From: Erythrobacter sp. JK5
GTDB lineage: Bacteria > Pseudomonadota > Alphaproteobacteria > Sphingomonadales > Sphingomonadaceae
Direction: 5' to 3'
NCBI RefSeq assembly: GCF_018205975.1
Contig: NZ_CP073577.1
Location: 2,790,001 to 2,854,000 of the forward strand
Length of the DNA stretch: 64,000 nt
Shown here: positions 16,120 to 24,307 of the stretch, piece by piece
How the letters are laid out: every line of letters starts with the position of its first letter
Position numbering within the stretch: the stretch's first letter is position 1
Position numbers and translations under genes: made by a program
The notes under the pieces: model-generated
The model's input: the letters and a program-made list of their open reading frames with translations, nothing else
What the model was told of the DNA's origin: nothing
Databases searched by the model: none

Positions 16120-17019
16120 TCAAACACTCCTTTCGGCCTTGTCCTTCTCGTTCGTGCCCTTGATCATTGCGCGCATCTGGTCCCATTCGGCATCGCCGAG
16201 CGCGTGGAGCATCGGGTAGAACGTCCCGCCGGTCGCCTGGAATCCGGCGCCGTCGATCGCGATGGTCTGGCCGTTCACATATTCCGCGCCCGGCCCCATC
16301 AGGAAGGCGGCGAGGTTGGCGATTTCGTGCATTTCGCCCGCGCGGCCCATCGGGTTCATCGCGTTGTTCGAATTGCCGCCCGACCCGCCGGGATTGAGCC
16401 GCGCGCTCATGCCCTTGGTCGGGAAGAGGCCCGGCGCAATCGCGTTGAAGCGCAAGCCATAGCGGCCCCATTCGGTCGCAAGGCTCTGCGTCATGGCGTG
16501 GATCGCCGTCTTCGACATGGCGCTAGGAACCACGAAAGCGCTGCCCGACCACACCCAGGTGGTGAGGATCGAGAGGAAGCTTGCGGTCTTCTTCTCCGCG
16601 ATCAGTCGCTTACCGATGTCGAGCGTGACGTAGAACGTGCCGCGAAACACGATGTCGGCGATCGCGTTGAAGCCGTTGACCGACAGGTCCTCGGTGCGGC
16701 TGATGAAGTTGCCCGCCGCGTTGTTGACCACCCCGGTCAGCGCGCCGCCATCGGCCCAGATCGCATCGACCATGGCATGGATCGCATCCGGATCGCGGAT
16801 GTCGCAGGCCATGCCGACGATTGTGCCGCCGTGCTTCTCCTGCAGTTCGGCGGCGGTCTCGTCGAGTTTCCCCTGCCGCCGGCCGCAGATGTAGACGGTC
16901 GCGCCGAGCTTGAGGAAACCCTCGGCCATCTCCTTGCCCAGCCCGGTGCCGCCGCCGGTGACGAGAATGCGCTCGCCATCCATCAGCCCGTCGCGGAACA
17001 TCAGTTTCGATACGTCCAT
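16120..17019 (-). CDS. SDR of the 2,4-dienoyl-CoA reductase type
   Basis: A 299-residue SDR with TGGGTGLG near residue 21 and NNAAGNF near 100. The active-site stretch VVPSAMSKTAI lacks the YxxxK Tyr and instead has the Ser-x3-Lys arrangement of dienoyl-CoA reductases (DECR), and FNAIAPGLFPTKG follows as in that group. It would reduce 2,4-dienoyl-CoA esters with NADPH, letting unsaturated chains enter beta-oxidation. AGGAAAG precedes the ATG. It is the last gene of the long minus-strand run that begins at 28244. Confidence 0.88.
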   Translation of the reverse strand: MDVSKLMFRDGLMDGERILVTGGGTGLGKEMAEGFLKLGATVYICGRRQGKLDETAAELQEKHGGTIVGMACDIRDPDAIHAMVDAIWADGGALTGVVNNAAGNFISRTEDLSVNGFNAIADIVFRGTFYVTLDIGKRLIAEKKTASFLSILTTWVWSGSAFVVPSAMSKTAIHAMTQSLATEWGRYGLRFNAIAPGLFPTKGMSARLNPGGSGGNSNNAMNPMGRAGEMHEIANLAAFLMGPGAEYVNGQTIAIDGAGFQATGGTFYPMLHALGDAEWDQMRAMIKGTNEKDKAERSV

Positions 17020-17039
17020 TAGTCTTTCCTTCAGTTACC

Positions 17040-17143
17040 CGTCATTGCGAGCGCCGCAGGCGCGCGGCCATCCACGGCCCATCGGTCTCGGATGCGAGCG
17101 TCGGTCCATGGATTGCTTCGTCGTTTCACTCCTCGCAACGACG
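17040..17143. repeat. Family A dispersed inverted repeat (copy 2)
   Basis: Starts CGTCATTGCGAGCGCCGCAG and ends CACTCCTCGCAACGACG, with inner ATCCACGG / CCATGGATTGC arms. More diverged than copies 1 and 3. It separates two same-strand genes, an acyl-CoA dehydrogenase and an SDR, and could attenuate read-through. Confidence 0.8.
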
Positions 17144-17155
17144 AAGAAGCGTGTG

Positions 17156-18364
17156 TCAAAGCCCCAGCACCGTCTTCGCGATGATGTTCTTCTGCACCTC
17201 GTCCGACCCGCCAAAGATCGTCGCGGCGCGGTTGTTGAGGTATTTGCCCATCGCCGTCTGCGCGAACTCGCTGCCGACCGGCTCGGGCGCTTCGTTGCCG
17301 TAGAGCGGGCGCTCCAATGGCAATTGCAACGCGTCGGGGCCGCACAAGTCGAGCCGCAAAGTGTCGACCTGCTGGCCGATGTTGGATGCGAGCAGCTTCA
17401 CCAGCGAGGTTTGCGGGCCCGGCGCACGGCCTTTCGCCAGTTCGGCAAGGATGCGCAGCTCGGTGAATTCCAGCGCTTCGGCTTCGAGCCGCGCACGCGC
17501 CAACCGGTCGCGGAACCGCGCATCGTGCGCCATCGCGCCGTTGACGCCGGAGGGCTGCTCCTTGGCCAGCTGCTCGAGCTTTTCGATCGACTGGATCAGC
17601 CGCGGGGCAAAGCACGATCCGCCGCGTTCGTTTTCGAGCAGGAACTTGGCGATCGCCCAGCCCGCGCCCTCTTCGCCGATGCGGTTGTCGACCGAGGTGC
17701 GCGCGTCGGAGAAGAACACCTGGTTGACCTCGTGGTCGCCCGACATCGAATGGATCGGGGTAACCTCGACCCCGTCCTGGTCCATCGGGATCAGCAGGAA
17801 GGTGATCCCGGCCTGTTTCTTGCCCGAATTGTCGGTACGGACCAGCGCGAAGATCCAGTTGGCGTGATGCGCGTGGGTGGTCCAGATCTTCGAGCCGTTG
17901 ACGACATACTCGTCGCCTTCGAGCCGCGCGGCGGTCTTGAGCGATGCAAGGTCTGATCCGCTGCCCGGTTCGGAATAGCCCTGGCACCAGTAATCCTCGC
18001 CCGAGAGGATGCGCGGCAGGAACCGTGCCTTCTGTTCCGGGGTGCCGAAGGCGCAGATCACCGGGCCGACCAGCTTGAGGCCGAGGATCGACAGCGCCGG
18101 GGCGCCTGCGAGCGCGCATTCCTTGTCGAAGATGAACTTCTGCACCGGGCTCCAGCCGGTTCCGCCGTCCTCTTCCGGCCAGAGCGGCGCGACCCAGCCC
18201 TTCTTGGCGAGGATGCGGTGCCATTCCATCCCGATATCGGGTTCGACGAAGACGCCCGGCGTGCGGCGCGCGCCGTCCTTCAAACGGTCGGGCAGCTTTT
18301 CGGCGAGAAACGTCCGGACCTCTTCGCGAAAGGCGAGGTCTTCAGGGGAGAAGTTCATGTCCAT
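17156..18364 (-). CDS. Acyl-CoA dehydrogenase (FadE-like, large subunit type)
   Basis: FAD enzyme of 402 aa that introduces an alpha-beta double bond in an acyl-CoA. Family segments are CQGYSEPGSGSDLASLKT near residue 130 and VVNGSKIWTTHAHHANW near 158. The C-terminal TIFGGSDEVQKNIIAK has Gly where medium-chain enzymes carry the catalytic Glu, as often seen in FadE paralogues that place the base elsewhere or work in heteromers. Start MDMNFSPEDLAF at 18364, with ATG 18358 as alternative. It follows the ThuA-like gene by 16 bp. Confidence 0.92.
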   Translation of the reverse strand: MDMNFSPEDLAFREEVRTFLAEKLPDRLKDGARRTPGVFVEPDIGMEWHRILAKKGWVAPLWPEEDGGTGWSPVQKFIFDKECALAGAPALSILGLKLVGPVICAFGTPEQKARFLPRILSGEDYWCQGYSEPGSGSDLASLKTAARLEGDEYVVNGSKIWTTHAHHANWIFALVRTDNSGKKQAGITFLLIPMDQDGVEVTPIHSMSGDHEVNQVFFSDARTSVDNRIGEEGAGWAIAKFLLENERGGSCFAPRLIQSIEKLEQLAKEQPSGVNGAMAHDARFRDRLARARLEAEALEFTELRILAELAKGRAPGPQTSLVKLLASNIGQQVDTLRLDLCGPDALQLPLERPLYGNEAPEPVGSEFAQTAMGKYLNNRAATIFGGSDEVQKNIIAKTVLGL

Positions 18365-18380
18365 GGGCTGCGTCCCTAAG

Positions 18381-19136
18381 TCAGTCACCTTCCCGCATCG
18401 CCCAGCCAATCGAGCGTCGCAGGAGGTCGTAGTAAACATCGTAATTCCACGCGCACATCTCCTTGTGCGGGTAGAAATCCTGCATTCCCGGCAGGTCGTA
18501 ATGGCCGCGACAATGGCCGAGCGTGTTGTAGACGATCCGCCCGTTGCCGATGTCGCGGGTGTAGAGGATCGGCACTGCCGTCTTGTCCCAGTGGCCATCG
18601 ACGAATCCGGTCGCTTCGCCTTCGAACGTGGTCTGCATCAGCGTGTCGATATCGGCGGTGGTCTTGGAGAGATAGAGTTCGTCGACCACTTCGAAATCGT
18701 CGATCCCGCGCGTGAGTTCGTGGTCCTTGTTGACGACCTCCACTTCGAACGGGCCGATCGGCGGGTGCGCCTTGAACTGGGTGCCGAGCATGTCGAACAC
18801 GTCGGGGCGGTTCTCGGGCGCATCGACGAGGCCGTCTTCGGTGAAGACGAGGATCGAATTGGTGCCGTGCAGCGCCAGCCACTTGCCGCCGCCTTCGAGC
18901 CAGGCGCGCAGCTGTTTCGCCTGATTCTCGGTCGGCATCAGGTCGCAGGTGTAGGTGACGAGGAAGCGGCACTGGTCGAGCCGATCCAACCCCGAATAGT
19001 CGCACGCGACGGTGGTGCGGATATGCGGGTGCTCCATCAGCAGCTTGAGCACTTCGAGCCGCGCATAGTCGATATCGTGATACTTGCCCGCAGCGACGAA
19101 ATGGGCGTCGATCCTTTGTGCTGGTTGCTCGCCCAT
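18381..19136 (-). CDS. ThuA-like (class I glutamine amidotransferase fold) protein
   Basis: A 251-residue member of the ThuA/trehalose-utilisation family, a flavodoxin-like fold related to class I amidotransferases. Characteristic segments are LEGGGKWLALHGTNS near residue 85, LGTQFKAHPPIGPF and YNTLGHCRGHYD. ThuA proteins of rhizobia help oxidise disaccharides, but the biochemical role of this branch is unknown. The start overlaps the expression region of the upstream SDR (AGGAG in its last codons). A second ThuA-like gene lies at 24304 in the same run. Confidence 0.82.
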   Translation of the reverse strand: MGEQPAQRIDAHFVAAGKYHDIDYARLEVLKLLMEHPHIRTTVACDYSGLDRLDQCRFLVTYTCDLMPTENQAKQLRAWLEGGGKWLALHGTNSILVFTEDGLVDAPENRPDVFDMLGTQFKAHPPIGPFEVEVVNKDHELTRGIDDFEVVDELYLSKTTADIDTLMQTTFEGEATGFVDGHWDKTAVPILYTRDIGNGRIVYNTLGHCRGHYDLPGMQDFYPHKEMCAWNYDVYYDLLRRSIGWAMREGD

Positions 19137-19140
19137 AGGC

Positions 19141-19911
19141 CTAACTCCTGATCGATCCGCCACCATCGACAGTAAAGTCGCAGCCGGTGGTAAAGCTCGC
19201 TTCGTCGCTGGCAAGGAACATTACTGCCTTCGCGACTTCCTCAGGCTCGCCGATGCGGTTCATCGGATGCGTCGCGGCGAAATTGGTCTCGATGTTCTCC
19301 GGCGTGTCGGCGCCCGAATATTTGTAGCGGTCGTACATCGGCGTGCGGATCGCGCCGGGGTGGACCATGTTCGCCCGGATCGGCACGCCGCGCTCGGCAC
19401 AGTCGAGCGCGACGCTGCGGGTGAGGCCGAGCAGCCCGGCCTTCGACGCGCTGTAGGCGGCAACGAACGCCGCCGCGCGGATCGCGATCATCGAGCCGAT
19501 ATTGACGATCGCGCCCGGCTCGCCCGCCGCTTCCATCGCCGGGAGCGCGGCGCGCATGCCGTAATAGGGCCCATTGAGGTTGATATCGATGGTCCGCTCC
19601 CACGTGTCGATCGGCCCGTCGACCACGTTTCCTGGTTCGGAAATCCCGGCGATGTTGCACAACACATTGAGCTTGCCGAAATGCTCCTGCGCGGCTTTCA
19701 CCGCCTCGTGCCACCGATCGAGATTCCGCACGTCGAGTTCGAACGCTTCGGCGTTCTCACCCAGCTCCTCCGCCAGCGCCTGCGCCTTGTCGATCTGCAC
19801 GTCGCACAGCAGCACCTTGCCGCCTTCCGCGACGATCATCCGGCCGACCGTGGCCCCGATCCCCTCCGCGCCACCGGTAACCAGCGCGACCTTTCCGCTC
19901 ATCTTGCCCAT
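19141..19911 (-). CDS. Short-chain dehydrogenase/reductase
   Basis: Classical SDR of 256 aa with TGGAEGIG near residue 13, NIAG near 88 and the full Ser-Tyr-Lys set in GSMIAIRAAAFVAAYSASKAG. The C-terminal VDGGGSIRS is typical of NAD-dependent alcohol or hydroxysteroid-type dehydrogenases. The ATG abuts the thiolase stop codon with no gap, so the two are translationally coupled. A second ATG at codon 4 (19902) is possible. Likely converts a 3-hydroxyacyl or ring hydroxyl to the ketone needed by the neighbouring thiolase-like enzyme. Confidence 0.9.
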   Translation of the reverse strand: MGKMSGKVALVTGGAEGIGATVGRMIVAEGGKVLLCDVQIDKAQALAEELGENAEAFELDVRNLDRWHEAVKAAQEHFGKLNVLCNIAGISEPGNVVDGPIDTWERTIDINLNGPYYGMRAALPAMEAAGEPGAIVNIGSMIAIRAAAFVAAYSASKAGLLGLTRSVALDCAERGVPIRANMVHPGAIRTPMYDRYKYSGADTPENIETNFAATHPMNRIGEPEEVAKAVMFLASDEASFTTGCDFTVDGGGSIRS

Positions 19912-21072
19912 TCAGCGCTCCAATATCGCCACGGCAGAGAGGCCGGGTGCGCCGTAGACGTGGGAATAGCCCGTCTTCGGCGCCCCCCCGTGCGGTTTGG
20001 TGACCTGCCGTTCCCCCGCACGGCCTCGCAATTGCTCGACATTCTCGTAAACCTGCCGCAGGCCAGACGCCCCGATCGGCTCACCGCAGGCGAGACAGCC
20101 GCCATCGGTGTTGATCGGCAGCTTGCCCGTGCGTTCGGACCAGCCATTGGCGAGCCATTCCTCCTGCTCGCCGTCCTTGCAGAAGCCGTTTTCGGCCATG
20201 TGCATGATTTCTGCGCCGCTCTCGGTGTCCTGCAATTGCGCGACCTCGATGTCCTCCGGGCCGATCCCTGCCCCCTCGAATGCGGCCTTGCTGGCGAGCA
20301 CGGTCGGCTTGCCGCCTTCCTTCACGCTGACGCCTGCCTGGAACACTTCGAAACTGTCGGGCGGCCGCGTGCGCACGGCGATCTTGGCGATCTTCACGCC
20401 GTCCGCGCCGAGTTCCTTCATCTTCCTCTCGCTGGCGAGGATGAGCGCAACGCCGCCCTCTGCGGGGGCGCAGAACATGAACTTGGTGAGCGGATCGTTG
20501 ATCATCGGTGCGTTCATGATCGTTTCGAGATCGATTTCGCTGCGCCGCCAGGCATGCGGCGTCACCGCGCCGTTGCGGAATGCCTTCTCGGCCACCCTGC
20601 CCAAGGTGGTGCGGCTGATCCCGTGGAGCTGCATGTAACGCTGGATCTTGAGCGCGAAGAACTGCGTGGTCAGCATCATCCCGGTCTGCCCGTACCATTC
20701 GGGCAAACCATAATCGGCTGGCTTGGCGTTGAACGCGCCGCGCGGGTGCTTGTCGAAGCCGACCGCGAGCGCGAGATCGTACATTCCGCTCGCAATCGCC
20801 ATCTGCGCGGAGACCAGCGCGCTGCCTCCGGTCGCGCAGCCATTGGCGACATTGGTGAAGGGCAGCGACGTCAGGCCCAGCTCGTTGACCATGATATCGG
20901 CATTGCCTGCCGCCGCCGAGCCGCCATAAGCGCATTCGATATCGGGCCAGTCGAGGCCCGCATCCTTCAGCGCTTCGCGCACGGCATAGACGCCCTGTTC
21001 GCGGCCCGAACGTTCCTCGGTCCGACCGAAGGGATGGATACCCGCGCCGATGATGTAGACATTCTCGCTCAT
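19912..21072 (-). CDS. Thiolase-like protein of the SCP2/Ltp2 lipid-transfer group
   Basis: A 386-residue thiolase fold. The nucleophilic Cys region is NVANGCATGGSALVSAQMA near residue 80. The C-terminal loop reads NTDGGCLACGEPIGASGLRQ, so the His of the usual GHPxGATG is Glu; this occurs in the lipid-transfer/Ltp branch, whose members can be thiolases or retro-aldolases. The start overlaps the DUF35 stop as ATGA. Ltp2 of mycobacterial sterol degradation works in complex with a DUF35 protein, so the pair here suggests C-C cleavage of a branched or ring-attached acyl-CoA. Confidence 0.9.
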   Translation of the reverse strand: MSENVYIIGAGIHPFGRTEERSGREQGVYAVREALKDAGLDWPDIECAYGGSAAAGNADIMVNELGLTSLPFTNVANGCATGGSALVSAQMAIASGMYDLALAVGFDKHPRGAFNAKPADYGLPEWYGQTGMMLTTQFFALKIQRYMQLHGISRTTLGRVAEKAFRNGAVTPHAWRRSEIDLETIMNAPMINDPLTKFMFCAPAEGGVALILASERKMKELGADGVKIAKIAVRTRPPDSFEVFQAGVSVKEGGKPTVLASKAAFEGAGIGPEDIEVAQLQDTESGAEIMHMAENGFCKDGEQEEWLANGWSERTGKLPINTDGGCLACGEPIGASGLRQVYENVEQLRGRAGERQVTKPHGGAPKTGYSHVYGAPGLSAVAILER

Positions 21073-21494
21073 GCGGCCTGCTCCTGAGACTGGGCGATGG
21101 GGTGGAAGGCGAAAGTGTCGTAGCGGTTGTTGAACGGCACGATGCAGAATTCGAGCGGCATATCGAGATGCAGGTCTTCGAGCTTTGCGCCGACGATGCG
21201 GCTTTCGACGATCACTTCGCCGGGCAATTCAACATAGCCAAGCAGGAACGGCACGAAGGCGGGCGGGCCTTCATCGGGTCCGGAGCCGGGGCCTTCATAG
21301 GGTTCCTTGGGCAGGAAGCCCTGCGTGGTCCACGACCACAGCTTGCCGTGGCGCGACAGCTTGTAGGGTTCGACGTCCTTCGCCGCGTCGCCCTGCGGCA
21401 TCGGGAACACGATTTCACCGGAGGATAGTTTCCCGCCCATCAGGTGCGGTTCGGGATCGTCGCTCCACAGGTCCGGATCGATCTTCTCGCCCAT
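21069..21494 (-). CDS. DUF35 OB-fold partner of the thiolase-like protein
   Basis: A 141-residue protein whose second half (PPAFVPFLLGYVELPGEVIV, then EDLHLDMPLEFCIVPF) matches the DUF35 OB fold found next to Ltp-type thiolases. The usual N-terminal zinc ribbon has lost its cysteines: the region GGKLSSGEIVFPMPQGD has none. Start MGEKIDPDLWSDD at 21494. It probably stabilises or gates the thiolase-like partner it overlaps by 4 bp, as in the ChsH2-Ltp2 pair. Without Cys4 the ribbon cannot bind zinc. Confidence 0.83.
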   Translation of the reverse strand: MGEKIDPDLWSDDPEPHLMGGKLSSGEIVFPMPQGDAAKDVEPYKLSRHGKLWSWTTQGFLPKEPYEGPGSGPDEGPPAFVPFLLGYVELPGEVIVESRIVGAKLEDLHLDMPLEFCIVPFNNRYDTFAFHPIAQSQEQAA

Positions 21495-21504
21495 GCTGTA
21501 CCCC

Positions 21505-22587
21505 TCAGGCCGCGATCGCGTTTTCGGCGAGCCCATATTCCGCCAACAACGTGTCGGTGTCGCCGAACAGCCGTGCGAGCACCATCACGCGCTTCATCGC
21601 ATGGCCGATCGCAAGCTCATCGGTAATGCCCATGCCGCCATGCATCTGCACCGCTTCGCGCGCGATCGCATCGACATTCTCGCCGATGAATGCCTTTGCT
21701 CCCGCCGCGGCGCGGATCAGCGTCTGAGTGTCGGCGCGGTCGGTCAGCGCGGCGCGGTAGAGCATCGAGCGGCACTGCTCGATCCGCGCATAGGCCTCGA
21801 CCATGCGGTGCTGCAGCGCCTGAAAACTGCCGATCGCGACCCCGAACTGCTCGCGCTCCTTGATATAGGCGAGCGTATCGTCGAGCAGCCGCTGGCCCAG
21901 CCCGACCATTTCGGCTGCGGCGTAGAGCCGCGCTTCGGCGACGATTGCGTCCAGCGCGCTGGCGGTGACGTCGATCTGCGTCCCCGCAGCGCGGGTCAGC
22001 CTGAGCTCTCCGGCAATGCTCCCGTCGGCCAGCCGATAGGCGCGGACGTCGACTCCGTCGGCATCGCCCGGAACGAGGAAACAGGCCGTTTCGCCTTCAA
22101 GGTCTGCGGTGACTACGAACAGGTCGGCGAGCAACGCGCCCATCACGAACGTCTTCTCGCCGCTCAGGGTGGTCCCTTCCGCCTTCATGGTCTTCGCCGT
22201 CAGGCTGTAACGCTGCGCCCGCTCGGCCCAAGCAAAGCCGGCAATCTGGTCGCCGCCGAGCACCTTTTCGAGCGCGCCGTCCGCGCCGCCCCGCTCGAGC
22301 AGCAACGCCGGGATAACACCGTTTTCCAGCCACGGATCGGGCGAATTGGCCTTGCCGATGGCCTCCGCCACCAGTGCGAGATCGACGGTCGATCCGCCCA
22401 TCCCGCCAGCCTCTTCCGATGCCGCCAGCGCGATCAGCCCCAGTTCGGCCAGCTGCGTCCAGCGCTCGCGATCGTAGCCGATTGGCGAGAGCCGCAGCTT
22501 GCGTCGTGCCTCAACGTCGATCGGCGCGGCGAACCGCTCGACGCTGGAGCGGAACAGCTCCTGTTCTTCGGAAAGGTCGAAATTCAT
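21505..22587 (-). CDS. Acyl-CoA dehydrogenase, small-subunit type
   Basis: A 360-residue acyl-CoA dehydrogenase family protein starting MNFDLSEEQELFRSSVERFA. The C-terminal signature is present as REAVQMHGGMGITDELAIG, but the position of the catalytic Glu reads RLFGDTDTLL, so it lacks that base. Short paralogues like this pair with a larger partner in alpha2beta2 enzymes for steroid side chains (ChsE type). A partner could be the protein at 17156 in the same run. The start overlaps the P450 stop by 4 bp, with GGAAGG upstream inside the P450 gene. Confidence 0.9.
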   Translation of the reverse strand: MNFDLSEEQELFRSSVERFAAPIDVEARRKLRLSPIGYDRERWTQLAELGLIALAASEEAGGMGGSTVDLALVAEAIGKANSPDPWLENGVIPALLLERGGADGALEKVLGGDQIAGFAWAERAQRYSLTAKTMKAEGTTLSGEKTFVMGALLADLFVVTADLEGETACFLVPGDADGVDVRAYRLADGSIAGELRLTRAAGTQIDVTASALDAIVAEARLYAAAEMVGLGQRLLDDTLAYIKEREQFGVAIGSFQALQHRMVEAYARIEQCRSMLYRAALTDRADTQTLIRAAAGAKAFIGENVDAIAREAVQMHGGMGITDELAIGHAMKRVMVLARLFGDTDTLLAEYGLAENAIAA

Positions 22588-23837
22588 GCCGCCTTCCTGT
22601 TGAAGGTGATCGGCAGCCGGGTCACGCCGCGCAGCAGAATGTTGGGCAGGACTTCGATCCCGCTTTCATCGGCAATCGCAAAATCGTCGAGCCGCTCCAG
22701 CAGCTCGTCGAAAGCGACCAGCATCTCCTTGCGGGAGAGCATGTTGCCGACGCACATATGCGGACCCTTGCCGAAGGCGAGATGGGCGCGGGCATTGGTG
22801 CGCTCGACGTCGAATTTGTCCGGGTCTCCGAACTTCTTCGGGTCGCGGTTGGCTGCGGCGTAGCGCAGCTGCACGACCGTGCCAGCGGGCATCGCAACGC
22901 CGCCCAGTTCGGTATCCTCTTTCACGATCCGCCACATCCCCGCAGTCGGGGTCTCGTAGCGCAGCGCCTCTTCGACCATGTTGCCGATCAGCTTGGGATC
23001 GCGCCCGCCCGCCGCCGCCCTGGCCTTTTCCATCTGGTCGGGATTGCGGATCAGCTGCAGCAGGCACCCGGCGATGGTCGAAGTGGTGGTCTCGTTCCCG
23101 GCGACCATGAATTGCTGCATGATCGACATGATCTCTTCGTCGGTCAGCGGGGTTTCGCCCTCGACCCGCGCTTCGACGAGGTCGGTCAGCAGGTCATCGC
23201 CGCCATGCTCGCGCCGCTCCGCGATCTTGCCTTTCATGTATTTCTGGTACTCGACGAAGGCCCGCGCGCATTCGAGCTGGCGCTCGCGCGTCGCCAGCTG
23301 GCTAAACCGGTCGACCGCCGCGTCCGACCAGTACTTGACCTGCTTCGGATCGTTGTCGAGCCCGATCTGCTGCGCGATCATCGCCACCGGCAGCGGGATG
23401 GCGAAGGCTTCGACGAACTCGCACTCGCCCTTGTCCGCCATCGCTTCGATCAGCTCGATCGACTTGGCGCGCATGTCAGCCTCGATCGCGTTCACGCGCG
23501 GGGCCGAAAAGGCGAGGTTGACGAGCTTGCGGTTGCGGGTGTGGACCGGGTGGTCGGCGGTCAGCAGGGTCGGCGGATTGTCCCAGCCATCGGCCAGGAT
23601 CGCCTTGATCTCGTCATCCTCCGCGCCCATCAGCACGGTGAAATCGTTGGAGAATATTTCCGGCTTGCCGGTCGCCTCGCTGCACAGGTCGTAGCTGTAG
23701 ACGACGAAGGCGTTCATCTCGGGCAGGTGCTCGATTTCGATCCCGGCATCGTGGATCGCGCGGTAATAGGCGAACGGGTCGATCAACGTTTCCGGCGCGA
23801 AGACGCTGGTGTCCTTGATCGCTTCGGGCTTGTTCAT
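22584..23837 (-). CDS. Cytochrome P450
   Basis: Soluble bacterial P450 of 417 aa. The I-helix oxygen-binding motif is AGNETTTS, the ExxR motif is EEALRYETP, and the heme Cys is in FGKGPHMCVGNMLSR. The ATG at 23837 (MNKPEAIKDTS) is preferred; 23852 is possible. It forms a coupled unit with the acyl-CoA dehydrogenase, DUF35 and thiolase-like genes, recalling clusters in which a P450 oxidises a terminal methyl before side-chain degradation. Electron donors are not encoded nearby. Confidence 0.94.
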   Translation of the reverse strand: MNKPEAIKDTSVFAPETLIDPFAYYRAIHDAGIEIEHLPEMNAFVVYSYDLCSEATGKPEIFSNDFTVLMGAEDDEIKAILADGWDNPPTLLTADHPVHTRNRKLVNLAFSAPRVNAIEADMRAKSIELIEAMADKGECEFVEAFAIPLPVAMIAQQIGLDNDPKQVKYWSDAAVDRFSQLATRERQLECARAFVEYQKYMKGKIAERREHGGDDLLTDLVEARVEGETPLTDEEIMSIMQQFMVAGNETTTSTIAGCLLQLIRNPDQMEKARAAAGGRDPKLIGNMVEEALRYETPTAGMWRIVKEDTELGGVAMPAGTVVQLRYAAANRDPKKFGDPDKFDVERTNARAHLAFGKGPHMCVGNMLSRKEMLVAFDELLERLDDFAIADESGIEVLPNILLRGVTRLPITFNRKAA

Positions 23838-23926
23838 GGCGGCGGCTTTCATCCCACGAAATGGCGAGTGTGATTCCTAGCCACAGGCAGGGGCGCGATG
23901 CGATGCGCGAATGTGTTAGGGTCGGC

Positions 23927-24307
23927 CTAGCCCTCGGCCAGATCGCCGAATTCGCGCTGGAATTCGGCGCTGTCGAAATAGTCGCGCCATTTGGCGATCT
24001 TGCCCTCGTCGTTGAGCTCGAACGTGCCCATCACCTTGATGACGCGTTTGCGACCTTTCATCTGGAACCAGTCGGTGCGTTCGGTCAGCACGACATTGCC
24101 GTTGGCCGCGATGTGGTGCGTGTCGAACCCGCACGCCTCGACCCCCGGGAACATCGCCATCTTGGCGCGCACCTGGTCGATGCCGTTGACGGTCGAAAGC
24201 GGCATGTCGGTCCACTCGATATCGTCGGCCATGAACGAATAGATCTCTTCAAGGTCGTATTCGTCCCATGCGGCGATGAAGGCTTCGATGGTCTCGATCG
24301 GGGTCAT
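23927..24307 (-). CDS. Limonene-1,2-epoxide hydrolase-like protein
   Basis: A 126-residue NTF2-fold protein. In limonene epoxide hydrolases the active site is Arg-x-Asp plus a later Asp in WRDYFD; here LTERTDWF (Arg, Asp two apart with one residue between) and IAKWRDYFDSAEF keep that set. An epoxide made by a neighbouring oxygenase could be opened to a diol, or the pocket could do another acid-base step. Start MTPIETIEAF at 24307 shares 4 bp with the ThuA-like gene stop region. Confidence 0.8.
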   Translation of the reverse strand: MTPIETIEAFIAAWDEYDLEEIYSFMADDIEWTDMPLSTVNGIDQVRAKMAMFPGVEACGFDTHHIAANGNVVLTERTDWFQMKGRKRVIKVMGTFELNDEGKIAKWRDYFDSAEFQREFGDLAEG

